Shown piece by piece: positions 50,113-59,806 of a stretch of DNA of 64,000 nt (position 1 is the stretch's first letter; every line of letters begins with the position of its first letter). Source of the DNA: Anaerolineae bacterium (GTDB taxonomy: Bacteria; Chloroflexota; Anaerolineae; 4572-78; J111). The stretch is from positions 1-64,000 of the forward strand of contig JAJVIM010000022.1 in the NCBI GenBank assembly GCA_022071955.1, written 5' to 3'. Under the pieces are notes generated by a model. That model was not told the DNA's origin, searched no databases, and saw only the letters and a list, made by a program, of their open reading frames with translations. A program made the translations under genes and the position numbers.

Positions 50113-51659
50113 AAGTCACCCCCTTTGAGCACATTAAGTATACCATCAATTGTGTAATCTTTGGCCACAGCCGCCACCGGCACGCCGAGTTCGCGGGCGG
50201 TTTGGGCCGTAATTGGCCCAATACAAACCACCTGACTACCGGCTAACGCCGCGGACGGGCTGGTGTTTTTCAGACAATTGACATAGCCCTGCACCGTTGA
50301 AGAGCTGGTAAACGTAACAATATCGGCTTGAGGAGGGGTTGGCCCGCTCTCCACGGGCACAGTGCGATAGGCCGGAATTTCCAGCACCTCAGCGCCGCGG
50401 TCGGCCAGACCGGCGGCCAATGTTTTGCGCGCGATGTCGGCGCGGGCCAGCAAAAACCGCTGGCCGGCCACGGAGCCAAGCTGGTCAAACGCGTCGAGTA
50501 CGCCTTCGGCAGTATAAACCGGCGGCACCAAATCTGGAACGATGCTGCGCCGGGCCAGCGCGGCGGCGGTAGCCGGGCCGATGGCTGCTATTTTAACCGC
50601 GGCCAAACTGCGGCTATCCAAGCCCTGGGCCTGCAGCCGCTCCCAAAAAGCGGCCACACCGTTGGCGCTGGTCAGTACCAGCCAGTCAACCGGTTTGGGG
50701 CCGGGCTGATCGGCGGCCTCTCGCTGGGCGGCGGCCCAATGGCCCAACTGCCGGATGACCTCATCCAGCCCCGAGGTGTCGGCCACCGGCCTGATTTCAA
50801 TGGTTGGAAAGGCCACCGGCTCCGCGCCCAAATCGCGCAGCTCGGCCATAAAATCGGCGGTTTGGTGGATGGGCCGGGTTACCAATACCCGTTTGCCCAA
50901 CAACGGGTAATTTTCCGGCTCAAACCAGCTCAGCTCTGCTGAAAGACGAGCCACCTGCCCCAGCACCACAATGGCCGGGGTGGCGATGGCGTGGGCCTGC
51001 ACCGCTTCTTCCAACTGCGCCAGCGTGGTTAGCACCTGTTTTTGTTGCGGCAGCGTGCCGTTTTCAATCACCAGCGCCGGCGTTTCGGCGGGGCGGCCGG
51101 CAGCGAGCAAGCGCCGCACAATTTCCGGCAGGTTTTCCAGCGGCATCAAAATGATTACGGTTTCCAACTGGGCCAACGCCGGCCAATTGGGTTCCACCGG
51201 AATTTTATCGGGCAAAAAGCCGGTGACCACCGCAAAACTGGCCGAAACATCCCAGTGCGTCACCGGCACGCCGGCGTAGGCGGGCGCAGCGATAGCGCTG
51301 GTAACGCCCGGCACCACGGCCACCCGCAGGCCGGCCTGTCGAGCTGCGGCCATTTCCTGCGCGGCGCGGCCAAACACAAACGGATCGCCGGACCAAAGGC
51401 GCACCACGGTTTTGTGACGCCGGCCCAGAGCCAACAGCTCCCGCTCAATTTGAGCCTGAGCCATTTTGTCGCCGGTCCGCCGGCTGCCGGTATCGATGAT
51501 TTCGGCTTCGGGGCGGGCGTGGCGCAACAGCCGGGCCTGGTCCAGCACATCGCCAACAATGGCATCGGCTTCCTGCACCAACGCCAGCGCTTTAACGGTA
51601 ATCAGGCCGGGGTCGCCGGGGCCGGCGCCAATCCAGTAGATTGTGGCCGCGTTGGTCAT
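50109..51659 (-). CDS. Bifunctional uroporphyrinogen-III C-methyltransferase / uroporphyrinogen-III synthase
   Basis: Residues 1-245 form a SUMT (CobA) domain: YWIGAGPGDPGLITVKAL, VVRLWSGDPFVFGRAAQE and VVPGVTSAIAAPAYAGVPVT. Residues 255-516 form HemD: RVLVTRPIHQTADFMAELRD, DWLVLTSANGVAAFWERL, VTFTSSSTVQGYVNCL and CIGPITAQTARELG. The fusion closes hydroxymethylbilane into uroporphyrinogen III and methylates it to precorrin-2, leading to sirohaem, B12 or haem d1. It starts 3 bp after the hemC stop and overlaps the CBS gene by 4 bp. Confidence 0.95.
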   Translation of the reverse strand: MTNAATIYWIGAGPGDPGLITVKALALVQEADAIVGDVLDQARLLRHARPEAEIIDTGSRRTGDKMAQAQIERELLALGRRHKTVVRLWSGDPFVFGRAAQEMAAARQAGLRVAVVPGVTSAIAAPAYAGVPVTHWDVSASFAVVTGFLPDKIPVEPNWPALAQLETVIILMPLENLPEIVRRLLAAGRPAETPALVIENGTLPQQKQVLTTLAQLEEAVQAHAIATPAIVVLGQVARLSAELSWFEPENYPLLGKRVLVTRPIHQTADFMAELRDLGAEPVAFPTIEIRPVADTSGLDEVIRQLGHWAAAQREAADQPGPKPVDWLVLTSANGVAAFWERLQAQGLDSRSLAAVKIAAIGPATAAALARRSIVPDLVPPVYTAEGVLDAFDQLGSVAGQRFLLARADIARKTLAAGLADRGAEVLEIPAYRTVPVESGPTPPQADIVTFTSSSTVQGYVNCLKNTSPSAALAGSQVVCIGPITAQTARELGVPVAAVAKDYTIDGILNVLKGGDL

Positions 51660-51662
51660 GAG

Positions 51663-52580
51663 TTAGCTCAAAAGGGCTTGCGCGCCCTGTGAAATGGCCT
51701 CGTTGGCCAGTTGATAGCCAATTTCCTGCGCGGCCGAAACCGCACCGCTACCGGCTACGCGAATAACCCGCCGGCCATCCGGGCTGGCCACAACGCCGCG
51801 CAGGCTGAGTTGGCCCGCCTCAACAGTAGCCAGCGCGCCCACCGGAATGGAACAACCGCCGCCCAGTCCGGCCAGAAATGCGCGTTCGGCGGTAACGGCG
51901 GCGCGGGTTGGCGCGTGTTCCAGCGGCGCAAAATAGGGGCCGGTGTCGGGATCGTTGGCCCGGCCCTGCACGCCCAGCGCCCCCTGGCCGGGTGCAGGCA
52001 GCATCACCTGAGCGGGGATGGGGTGGATGTGAGTCAGATCGGCGTGGCCCAGCCGGGTTAACCCGGCCTGCGCCAGTAAAATGGCATCGTAACCCTGCGC
52101 CGGGTCATCGAGCTTGCGCAGCCGGGTATCCACGTTGCCGCGAATATCTTTGATTTTTAAATCCGGGCGCAGGGCGAGCAACTGCGCCGCCCGGCGCAGG
52201 CTGCTGGTGCCAACCACCGCACCCGGCGGCAACGCTTCAACGCGATCGGCGGTGCGGCAAACCAGCAGGTCGCTGGTGGGAGCGCGTTCCGGCACAGCCA
52301 CAACGGTGAGGCCGGGGCTATCTTCCACCGGCAAATCTTTGAGGCTGTGAACGGCCAGATCGATGCGCCGCTCGCGGAGCGCCTCTTCCAGTTCCAAAGT
52401 AAACAGGCCTTTGCCGCCAATTTGGGGCAGCGGGTCGATGCGGTTCAGGTCGCCGCGGGTGTCAATCAGTTCGATGTCAACCTGCAAGCCGGACCAGGCC
52501 GCCAGCAATTGCCGGCGGACCAGATTCGATTGGGTTTGGGCCAGTTGTGAGCGGCGCGAGCCGATAATCAATTTGGGCAT
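51663..52580 (-). CDS. hemC: Hydroxymethylbilane synthase (porphobilinogen deaminase)
   Basis: The start is ATG 52578-52580; a longer upstream frame has no support. The 305-residue protein opens MPKLIIGSRRSQLAQTQSNL, has the catalytic-Asp region (RIDLAVHSLKDLPVEDSPGL), RGNVDTRLRKLDD, and the dipyrromethane-binding Cys in LGGGCSIPVGALA. It polymerises four porphobilinogens to hydroxymethylbilane. It is the first gene of the minus-strand tetrapyrrole operon. The 90-bp space upstream holds an inverted repeat. Confidence 0.97.
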   Translation of the reverse strand: MPKLIIGSRRSQLAQTQSNLVRRQLLAAWSGLQVDIELIDTRGDLNRIDPLPQIGGKGLFTLELEEALRERRIDLAVHSLKDLPVEDSPGLTVVAVPERAPTSDLLVCRTADRVEALPPGAVVGTSSLRRAAQLLALRPDLKIKDIRGNVDTRLRKLDDPAQGYDAILLAQAGLTRLGHADLTHIHPIPAQVMLPAPGQGALGVQGRANDPDTGPYFAPLEHAPTRAAVTAERAFLAGLGGGCSIPVGALATVEAGQLSLRGVVASPDGRRVIRVAGSGAVSAAQEIGYQLANEAISQGAQALLS

Positions 52581-52594
52581 AAAACTAATTGTGG

Positions 52595-52643
52595 CGTGTT
52601 GTGCGCCGCATGTCAATTAACTGAGCACGCGGCGCACAACACG
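52595..52643. repeat. Perfect 15-bp inverted repeat between mdh and hemC
   Basis: CGTGTTGTGCGCCGC (52595-52609) and GCGGCGCACAACACG (52629-52643) flank a 19-nt loop without a T tract. It could be the weak end of the mdh transcript or a dispersed repeat. Confidence 0.6.
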
Positions 52644-52671
52644 GATTAAGTTGATGGGTAGTGGATTAACT

Positions 52672-53652
52672 CTATTTCAGCAGATCAACAACAACGGCTT
52701 TTTCTTCGCGGAGTTCGGCCAGGGTGGCATCGAACTTGGCTTTGGCCCAGTCAGACATCGGCAGCCCCGGCACAATGCTGTAACCGCCTTTGCCGTCGGC
52801 GCGGGTAGGCACGGAGAAGAACAGCCCTTTGTCGATGCCGTAGCTGCCATCGGAGACCATCGCGCTGGAGAACCAGTCGTTGGCCGGGGTGGGGGCGATC
52901 ATATTTTTCACGTGGCCGAGCGCCGCATTGGCTGCCGAAGCCGCCGAGGACGCGCCGCGAGCTTCAATCACTGCCGCACCGCGTTTTTGAACGGTGCTAA
53001 TGAATTCACCTTTGAGCCATTCGTGGTGACCGATGACATCGTACACCGGTTTGCCGTTGATTTTGGCATTTTCAGCATCGGGGTATTGGCTGGCGCTGTG
53101 GTTGCCCCAAATGGTCACGTTGGTCACTTCGCTCACGGTTACGCCGGCTTTTTGGGCAAGTTGCGCCTGCGCCCGGTTGTGGTCGAGCTGGGTCATGGCC
53201 GCAAAACGGTCGGAGGGGACATCGGAGTTGTTGGCGGCGATGAGGCAGTTGGTGTTGGCCGGGTTACCGACCACTAAAATGCGCACATCGCTGGCGGCTT
53301 TGTTAAGGGCGCGGCCCTGGCCCACAAAAATGGGGCCGTTTTCGCGGATTAAATCGCTGCGTTCCATGCCTTTGCCGCGCGGTTTGGAACCAACCAGCAG
53401 GGCCCAGTTAACGCCGTCAAAGGCCACTTCGGCGTTATCGGTGGTTACTACGCTGTCCAGCAGCGGAAAAGCGCAATCGTCCAGTTCCATCACAACGCCA
53501 TCGAGCGCTTTGAGCACCGGCGTAATTTCCAACAGGCTCAGCGCCACGCGGGTATCGGGGCCAAAAATTTCGCCGGAGGCCAGCCGGAAGAGCATGGCAT
53601 AGCCAATTTGCCCGGCGGCTCCGGTAACAGCAACTTTCACGACTTTACTCAT
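52672..53652 (-). CDS. mdh: Malate dehydrogenase (cytosolic-type, NAD-dependent)
   Basis: The 326-residue protein has the Rossmann start [33 protein letters not shown], the substrate-binding arginines around [13 protein letters not shown], the NAD-binding [25 protein letters not shown], and catalytic His in [12 protein letters not shown]. This is the mdh type shared with plant and animal cytosolic enzymes and many actinobacteria, distinct from the lactate-dehydrogenase-like form. It links malate and oxaloacetate in the TCA cycle. It probably has its own promoter. Confidence 0.96.
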   Translation of the reverse strand: MSKVVKVAVTGAAGQIGYAMLFRLASGEIFGPDTRVALSLLEITPVLKALDGVVMELDDCAFPLLDSVVTTDNAEVAFDGVNWALLVGSKPRGKGMERSDLIRENGPIFVGQGRALNKAASDVRILVVGNPANTNCLIAANNSDVPSDRFAAMTQLDHNRAQAQLAQKAGVTVSEVTNVTIWGNHSASQYPDAENAKINGKPVYDVIGHHEWLKGEFISTVQKRGAAVIEARGASSAASAANAALGHVKNMIAPTPANDWFSSAMVSDGSYGIDKGLFFSVPTRADGKGGYSIVPGLPMSDWAKAKFDATLAELREEKAVVVDLLK

Positions 53653-53836
53653 AATATTTTATCTCCTTAAAATCAAAGTTAGTTGGCATGAGTCGGTGCT
53701 GTGTATGTTACCCCGAAGCGGAAATTTTTAAAAATAGGGCCGGGGGATTTGAAATTAATTGTTGCCCTGTCTGCCAATTTAAGGCATAATCTAACTTCAC
53801 CTCAGTTACTCCAACCAAACGAAAGGACTTGAAACA

Positions 53837-54820
53837 ATGAGCAAAATTCGCTGGGGAATTTTGAGTACGGCCAAAATTGGCACCGACAAAGTGATTCCCG
53901 CCATGCAAAAGGGGCAGTACTCAACAGTAACGGCCATTGCCTCGCGCAATCTTGACCGGGCCAAAGCCGAAGCCCAACGGCTGGGCATTGCCAAAGCTTA
54001 CGGCTCGTATGAGGAGCTGCTGGCCGATCCCGATATCGACGCAGTGTACAACCCGCTGCCCAACCACCTGCACGTGCCGTGGTCCATTAAAGCGATAGAA
54101 GCCGGCAAGCACGTGCTGTGTGAAAAACCCATCGCCCTCACCGCCGCAGAAGGGCAGGAGTTGGTTGACGCGGCCAAAAGCCATCCCAACTTAAAGGTGA
54201 TGGAAGCCTTTATGTACCGCCACCACCCGCAGTGGCAAACCGCCAAAAAAATTGTGGCCGATGGCGGCGTGGGCGAACTCCGCACCATCAACACGCTTTT
54301 CTCGTACTACAACCCGGACCCAACCAACATTCGCAACATGGCCGATATTGGCGGCGGCGGGCTGATGGACATTGGCTGCTACGCTATTTCGCTGGCGCGC
54401 TTTATTTTTGGGGCCGAACCGCAACGCGTTTTTGGCATTGTTGAATTTGACCCCAATTTCAACACCGACCGGCTGGCCTCGGCCATTTTGGATTTTGGGC
54501 GCGGCACCTCTACCTTCACCTGTTCCACCCAGGTTTCGCCTTACCAGCGCGTGCATATTGTGGGCACCGCCGGCCGGGTAGAAATCGAAATTCCGTTCAA
54601 CGCGCCGCCCGACCGCCCCTGCAAAATCTGGCACCAGCAGGGCGACAACATTAAGGAAATTCAGTTTAACGTGGTAGACCAGTACACCATTCAGGGCGAC
54701 CTCTTTTCGCAGGCCATCCTCAACAATACGCCGGTGCCCACCCCCATTGAAGATGCGGTGGCCAATATGCAGGTCATTGAGCGGGTGTTTGCCAGCGCCA
54801 AAAAAGAAACCTGGGCTTAA
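53837..54820 (+). CDS. Gfo/Idh/MocA-family NAD(P)-dependent oxidoreductase
   Basis: The 327-residue protein has the N-terminal Rossmann region (IRWGILSTAKIGTDKVIPAM), the family motif HVLCEKPIALTAAEG and MEAFMYRHHPQW, and a C-terminal alpha/beta domain (LMDIGCYAISLARFIFGAEP). Family members oxidise sugars, inositol or related polyols, or act on trans-dihydrodiols, which the YRHHPQW motif recalls. The substrate is unknown. An AOR-family gene follows 20 bp later on the same strand. Confidence 0.92.
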   Translation: MSKIRWGILSTAKIGTDKVIPAMQKGQYSTVTAIASRNLDRAKAEAQRLGIAKAYGSYEELLADPDIDAVYNPLPNHLHVPWSIKAIEAGKHVLCEKPIALTAAEGQELVDAAKSHPNLKVMEAFMYRHHPQWQTAKKIVADGGVGELRTINTLFSYYNPDPTNIRNMADIGGGGLMDIGCYAISLARFIFGAEPQRVFGIVEFDPNFNTDRLASAILDFGRGTSTFTCSTQVSPYQRVHIVGTAGRVEIEIPFNAPPDRPCKIWHQQGDNIKEIQFNVVDQYTIQGDLFSQAILNNTPVPTPIEDAVANMQVIERVFASAKKETWA

Positions 54821-54840
54821 TTCACTTGGGGGGAAATCTT

Positions 54841-56544
54841 ATGGAACAGGCCGTTTGGCGTGTTGACGTTAACCAACAAACCGTAACCACCGAGCCGGTG
54901 CCGGCCGGTTGGCAGCGGCTCGGTGGGCGGGGATTGATCCCGCGCATTTTGCTCGATGAAATGCCGGCCACGTGCGACCCGCTGGGGCCGTTGAGCAAGC
55001 TGCTGTTTACACCGGGGCTGCTGGTGGGCCACATGCTCTCCAGTTGCGACCGGCTGTCGGTGGGCGGCAAAAGTCCGCTGACCGGCGGCATCAAAGAGGC
55101 CAATGCCGGCGGCACTACCGCCCTCAAAATGGTGCAACTGGGCATCAAAGCGATGATTGTGCAGGGCGCGCCGTCCGGCGACGACTGGTGGGTGCTCCAC
55201 CTCAGCCAGCACGGCGGCCGGTTTGACCCCGCCGGCGATCTGGTTGGGCTGGGCGTGTACGAAGCCGCGCCGCGCCTGCTGGCTCGCTACGGCGACAAAG
55301 TGGCCATCGCCCTGATTGGCCCGGCCGGCGAAATGCAGCTTTCGGCGGCGGGCATCCAGAATCTCGACAAAGACAAAGAGCCATCGCGGATTGCCGCTCG
55401 CGGCGGGTTGGGCGCGGTGATGGGCAGCAAACGGCTCAAAGCGATTGTGGTTGACCCGGCCGGTACGTCTGCGCCGGAGCTGTTTGACAAGTCGCTCTAC
55501 CTTGACGCCAAAAAACGGTACACCAAAGCGCTGCTGGCCCATCCTCAAACCACCACCTACGCCGAGTACGGCACCGCCGCCATTGCCATGATGTGCGATG
55601 GTTTTGGCGCGCTGCCCACCCGCAACTTTTCGGCGGGCCATTTTGAGGCCGTGGAGCAAATCAGCGGCGAAACCATGCGCGATACCATTCTGGCTCGCGG
55701 CGGCGAGGGCGACCCGACCCACGCCTGCATGCCCGGCTGCGTCATTCGCTGTTCCAACTGCTACGCCGGGAGTGATGGCAAAAAGATCAGCTCGCCGCTG
55801 GAGTACGAAACCATCGGGCTGATGGGGTCAAACCTGGGCATCGACAATCTGGACGACGTGGCCCGCATCAACCGCGAAATCAACGATCTGGGCATGGACA
55901 CCATTGAAATTGGCGCGGCGCTGGGTGTGGCCGCCGAAGCCGAGCTGATGCAGTTTGGCGACGGCGCGGGCGCGCTGCGGCTGGTGGCCGAAATCCGGCA
56001 GGGCACACCGCTGGGCCGCATTCTTGGGCACGGCGCGGGGATGGTGGGCAAAGTGTTTGGCGTGCGGCGTGTGCCGGTGGTTAAAAACCAGGCCATTTCC
56101 GCCTACGACCCGCGCGCCATCAAAGGCACAGGCGTTACCTACGCCACCTCACCGCAGGGCGCCGACCACACCGCCGGGCTGACCATTCGGGCCAAGGTTG
56201 ATCACCTCGACCCCGCAGGCCAGGCGGCGCTGTCGAAGACGGCGCAGCTCAATATGGCCGGCTACGATACGCTGGGCGCCTGCATTTTTGGCGGCTTTGG
56301 TTTTGCCACCGCGCCGGGCGCTATCCGCGATCTGCTGCGCGGCCAGTACGGCTGGGACGCCGGCGAGAATGCGTTGCAGGATTTGGGCCGGGAAACGCTG
56401 GCGCTGGAGCGGGAGTTTAACCGGGCGGCCGGTTTTACCGCCGCCGATGATCGCCTGCCGGAGTGGATGACTCAGGAACCGCTGCCGCCGACCCAGGCTG
56501 TTTTCGATGTGCCGGCGGAAGATTTGGACGGGGTGTTTGCTTGA
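54841..56544 (+). CDS. Aldehyde ferredoxin oxidoreductase family tungsten enzyme
   Basis: The ATG at 54841 follows GGGGGGAAA. The 567-residue protein shows the AOR N-terminal domain (LGGRGLIPRILLDEMPA, then SCDRLSVGGKSPLTGGIKEA, then IAARGGLGAVMGSKRLKAI). The 4Fe-4S cysteines lie in THACMPGCVIRCSNCYAG (C-x3-C-x3-C), with a later Cys in TLGACIFGGFG. It would hold a bis-pterin tungsten (or molybdenum) centre and oxidise aldehydes with ferredoxin under anoxic conditions. Its stop overlaps the start of a MoaD-like gene. Confidence 0.92.
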   Translation: MEQAVWRVDVNQQTVTTEPVPAGWQRLGGRGLIPRILLDEMPATCDPLGPLSKLLFTPGLLVGHMLSSCDRLSVGGKSPLTGGIKEANAGGTTALKMVQLGIKAMIVQGAPSGDDWWVLHLSQHGGRFDPAGDLVGLGVYEAAPRLLARYGDKVAIALIGPAGEMQLSAAGIQNLDKDKEPSRIAARGGLGAVMGSKRLKAIVVDPAGTSAPELFDKSLYLDAKKRYTKALLAHPQTTTYAEYGTAAIAMMCDGFGALPTRNFSAGHFEAVEQISGETMRDTILARGGEGDPTHACMPGCVIRCSNCYAGSDGKKISSPLEYETIGLMGSNLGIDNLDDVARINREINDLGMDTIEIGAALGVAAEAELMQFGDGAGALRLVAEIRQGTPLGRILGHGAGMVGKVFGVRRVPVVKNQAISAYDPRAIKGTGVTYATSPQGADHTAGLTIRAKVDHLDPAGQAALSKTAQLNMAGYDTLGACIFGGFGFATAPGAIRDLLRGQYGWDAGENALQDLGRETLALEREFNRAAGFTAADDRLPEWMTQEPLPPTQAVFDVPAEDLDGVFA

Positions 56545-56783
56545 TTGTGACGGTGCGGCTGCACGCCAACCTGCGCCGGCAAACCGCGCAGGGCATGGTT
56601 GACCGGCTGGCCGTGGAGCTGCCGGAGCAGGCTACCGCCGGCGATCTGCTGGCGGCCCTGCAACTGGATGCCCGGCCCCAGGCGGTGGTGCTGCTGGTGA
56701 ACCGCCGCTACGCCGAGCTGTCCCATCCGCTCCACCCCACCGACGACATCCGGCTGTTCCCGCCTATCTCCGGCGGAAACTGA
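56541..56783 (+). CDS. MoaD/ThiS-like sulfur-carrier protein
   Basis: A TTG at 56541 overlaps the AOR stop (TTGA), and a GTG at 56547 is an alternative. The ~80-residue product has a ubiquitin-like pattern: VTVRLHANLRRQT, LPEQATAGDLLAALQL and the end DDIRLFPPISGGN. MoaD-type proteins deliver sulfur to build the dithiolene of the pterin cofactor, which fits coupling to an AOR-family enzyme. The C-terminus is GGN rather than the bare GG needed for adenylation, so it may need trimming or may work differently. Confidence 0.85.
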   Translation: MIVTVRLHANLRRQTAQGMVDRLAVELPEQATAGDLLAALQLDARPQAVVLLVNRRYAELSHPLHPTDDIRLFPPISGGN

Positions 56784-56795
56784 AACAGCCGTGGC

Positions 56796-59012
56796 TCAGG
56801 CCAGTGCGCTTTCTTCGCCGGAGTCCCGCACAAAGATACACGAGGCATCGGTGGCGGTAACCAGCCGCTGCATAAATTCAAGATCGATTTGTTGCTGAAG
56901 TCCAAAAATATTCAGATCGGCCAGCGGCAACTGCGGCAGCCATTCTGCCAGCGTGCCCACTTTGACAATAGCCTGGGTTTCGCGCGGCATGCGGCCGTAA
57001 TTCATCAAATCGGCCAAAAAACGCTGGCCATTGGCCTGCTCTGCCGGATCGGACACAATGGTAATCAGGTTGATTTGGCCCTGCCAGTTGCGATTGAGCT
57101 GGTAGGCCAGCAGCAGCGCCAGATCGAGGTTGCTCAGCCGCAGCCCCACCTCCCAGGCCGGGCTTTGGTCTCGAATCCAGACATTAATCACCTGCTCGTG
57201 TCCCAGCGACGACTCGGGGTGTTTGGCGTACAAAATCGCGCCGATTTTGTCTTCGGCGGCCTGATCCAAAATAAACTGCAACGTTTCCTGGTTGGTATCG
57301 GGCCTGACGCTCATAAACAGGATATTGGGCCGGAAAAAAGCCATGTGCAGCACGTCAAGCCCGGTTTGCACCCCCTGAGCGTAATCCTTTACCGGCAACA
57401 GCGCCACCCGCGAAAAAATGCCGTCGCGGGCAAACACCTGCTCAAACAGTTCCAGCCGCCGAACCGCCTGCTTGTGACCCTCTTCGTACAGCCCCAAAAT
57501 ATGCACCGAGCCGCGCGGGTAGGTGAGCGCCTTTAAAAACCGGTAGCTGCCGCGCACGGTGTGCGCCGACTGCACCGGCACCAGCAGCGATGGCCGCCAG
57601 GCCCGTTCCTGCGAGGTGGGCATGCTCAGCACGCGCTTGGCCGCCCACTCGGCCACGGTCACAAACAGTCCGCTGCGCACATCGCTCCACGGGGCCAGCA
57701 GTTGCCGCCGCGACAGATAGGTGTACAGCAGCAAAATCACCACCACCGCCGCCAGGCTAAACAGCGGCGCAATTAAAAACATCGACCCCAAACAGCCAAC
57801 CAGCCCCACCAATGAAATCAGCCGGGGGATTCGGAACAGCGGCCGAAAACTGATCAGCCCGACAGTCTGCTCCATCAGCACCACCCCGTTCAGCCCGGCG
57901 TAAACAATTAAAAAGAACATGGTCATTAGCGGCGCGATGGCGTTTAACCCGCCGCCGGTCAGCCCAAAAACGATGGTGCCAATCCCGATCAGCCCGGTTA
58001 AATACATCGCCGGGCGCGGTTCGCCGGCGGGCGTTTCACGGGCAAACACCTTGCCGCGCGGCAGAATATCGTGTTCGGCGATGGCTTGCAGCACCCGCGG
58101 TGCGCTCACCAGCGAATTGAGCGCCGCCGAAAACGTGGCCGCCAAAATTCCGGCCGTCACCGCCCAGCCAAACGCAGATTTATCAACCATGATGGTCACA
58201 TTATGGACCAGCTCAGCCGGCGTGGCCACCCGCGACACCCAATAGGCCAGCCACAGGTAAACTACCATTGTCAGCCCAATGGCAATCATTATCCCTTTGG
58301 GGATGCTTTTGCGCGGGTCCTTTAGCGTGCCCGACATATTGACCCCGGTTAAAATACCCGTGACCGCCGGAAAGAAGACGGCAAACACCCCCCAAAAGCC
58401 GGCTTCCGGGTAATCGCCCCACATTTGCGGGGTTTGGCTAAAGCCGCCAAAGCGATCAAAGCTGGCCAATAAAATGGAAACCAGCGACAGAATGATGATA
58501 AACAGGATGGGATAACGCACCTGCGCGGCCAGGTTGATGCTGATAAAAGCGATAACAAAACAGAGCGCGTAGCCGGCAAAAACCACCAGCCAGACCGGGT
58601 GATCGGGAAAAACGCGCTGCCAGCCTTCGCTGAAGGCAAAAATGTAAAAGGCCACCGAAATGGCCTGGGCCAGATAAAACGGCACGCTCACGCTGCCGCC
58701 CACTTCCAGCCCCAACGACTGCGAAATGATTGAGAATGCGCCGCCGGCCCGCACCCGGATATTGGTGGCCACCGATGAAATCGACAGGCCGGTGCAGATG
58801 GTGATCAAATTGGCCAGCAAAATAATTAAAAAACCACCGGCCAGGCCGGCATTGCCCACCACCCAGCCGGTGCGCAAATACATCACCGCGCCCATAATGG
58901 TGAGCAGAGTGGGCATAAACACCCCATCGAATGTGCCAAATTTGCGAATGCTGGCATCATCCGGCGGCGAAATAGAAAAAAGACCGCTGATTTTTTCGGT
59001 AATATGAGACAT
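56796..59012 (-). CDS. APC-superfamily permease of the cation-chloride cotransporter (SLC12-like) type
   Basis: The 738-residue protein has about twelve membrane helices in residues 30-450. The first carries FGTFDGVFMPTLLTIMGAVM and YLRTGWVVGNAGL, a pattern of Na-K-Cl/K-Cl cotransporters, and FPAVTGILTGVNMSGTLKDP fits helix 6. A large cytoplasmic tail (about 460-738; VRGSYRFLKALTYPRGSVHI, QINLITIVSD) matches the SLC12 C-terminal domain related to universal-stress folds. It would carry K+, Na+ or amino acids with chloride; ion choice is unknown. It converges with the MoaD gene. Confidence 0.88.
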   Translation of the reverse strand: MSHITEKISGLFSISPPDDASIRKFGTFDGVFMPTLLTIMGAVMYLRTGWVVGNAGLAGGFLIILLANLITICTGLSISSVATNIRVRAGGAFSIISQSLGLEVGGSVSVPFYLAQAISVAFYIFAFSEGWQRVFPDHPVWLVVFAGYALCFVIAFISINLAAQVRYPILFIIILSLVSILLASFDRFGGFSQTPQMWGDYPEAGFWGVFAVFFPAVTGILTGVNMSGTLKDPRKSIPKGIMIAIGLTMVVYLWLAYWVSRVATPAELVHNVTIMVDKSAFGWAVTAGILAATFSAALNSLVSAPRVLQAIAEHDILPRGKVFARETPAGEPRPAMYLTGLIGIGTIVFGLTGGGLNAIAPLMTMFFLIVYAGLNGVVLMEQTVGLISFRPLFRIPRLISLVGLVGCLGSMFLIAPLFSLAAVVVILLLYTYLSRRQLLAPWSDVRSGLFVTVAEWAAKRVLSMPTSQERAWRPSLLVPVQSAHTVRGSYRFLKALTYPRGSVHILGLYEEGHKQAVRRLELFEQVFARDGIFSRVALLPVKDYAQGVQTGLDVLHMAFFRPNILFMSVRPDTNQETLQFILDQAAEDKIGAILYAKHPESSLGHEQVINVWIRDQSPAWEVGLRLSNLDLALLLAYQLNRNWQGQINLITIVSDPAEQANGQRFLADLMNYGRMPRETQAIVKVGTLAEWLPQLPLADLNIFGLQQQIDLEFMQRLVTATDASCIFVRDSGEESALA

Positions 59013-59045
59013 TATGTTTGCCAGTGGGTGAAACTTGTTATGCGG

Positions 59046-59077
59046 GAGAGCGCGCAGCAGGTTTGCCGCGCGCTCTC
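59046..59077 (-). terminator. GC-rich hairpin between the lipase and permease genes
   Basis: GAGAGCGCGC (59046-59055) pairs with GCGCGCTCTC (59068-59077) around a 12-nt loop, just after the lipase stop. It lacks a good U run on the minus strand, so termination is likely partial. Confidence 0.5.
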
Positions 59078-59091
59078 GATTTTAACACAGG

Positions 59092-59784
59092 TTACAGCAA
59101 ATTCTGGATGGCGTTGATGTAGTTGTGGGGCAGGTGATCGTCAATCCATTCGGTGAGGCGCTGCAAAAATCCCTCCATCGGTTTGGATTGCCCAAGCTGA
59201 ATGAGTTGGCCGACATGCACGTAACCAACCGGCGGAATGGTCGGCACCATATCTTTATCGTTGACAAACCGGTAGGTATTGGGCACCGCTTTATCGTAGG
59301 CGGCGGCAAAGGCCGGATTGCCCACCTTGGGCGAACCAAAGGTGTAGCAACTGATCGCTTTGCCGGGCACGTTTTGCCGGATATCGAGCGCGGCCAGCGT
59401 GGCCAGCGCCCCGCCCAGGCTGTGTCCAACCGTGATAATTTGGCTGAGTTTAACCTCGCGGGCGGCTTTTAGCACCGCATCACGCACCGAAGTGTAGGCT
59501 TCGGTAAAGCCGTAGTGCACCTGAATATTGGGGTCATTGCCCGGCGCATAGGGATACGGGGCCAGCACAAATTTAAGGTCGGTGATCCAGTCGGCGGCGC
59601 CGGTTTCTTCTGAGCCGCGAAAACCGATGACAAAATATTTGCCAAACGCCTCGCCAAAAACGCCCTGCGTGTCGGTGCCTTTGTTTTCAAACTTGGCGGT
59701 TATGCAAAAGTTGCTGTCGCTGCAACTATTGGTGTACGTTGAGCGAGCCGCCATTGCATAGAGTATTGCTTCTTGCTTGATCAT
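59092..59784 (-). CDS. Class 3 lipase-family alpha/beta hydrolase
   Basis: The 230-residue protein has the nucleophile elbow IITVGHSLGGALATLAALDI (Ser in GHSLG), the oxyanion-side strand YFVIGFRGSEETGAADWITD, SYTFGSPKVGNPAFAAAYDK, and the Asp in FVNDKDMVPTIPP. These are the marks of fungal-type triacylglycerol lipases. No signal peptide is evident. It follows the FHA-SH3b gene by 22 bp on the same strand and may be co-transcribed with it. Confidence 0.92.
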   Translation of the reverse strand: MIKQEAILYAMAARSTYTNSCSDSNFCITAKFENKGTDTQGVFGEAFGKYFVIGFRGSEETGAADWITDLKFVLAPYPYAPGNDPNIQVHYGFTEAYTSVRDAVLKAAREVKLSQIITVGHSLGGALATLAALDIRQNVPGKAISCYTFGSPKVGNPAFAAAYDKAVPNTYRFVNDKDMVPTIPPVGYVHVGQLIQLGQSKPMEGFLQRLTEWIDDHLPHNYINAIQNLL

Positions 59785-59806
59785 GTGTTTCCCCTTTCTG
59801 CCCCAT

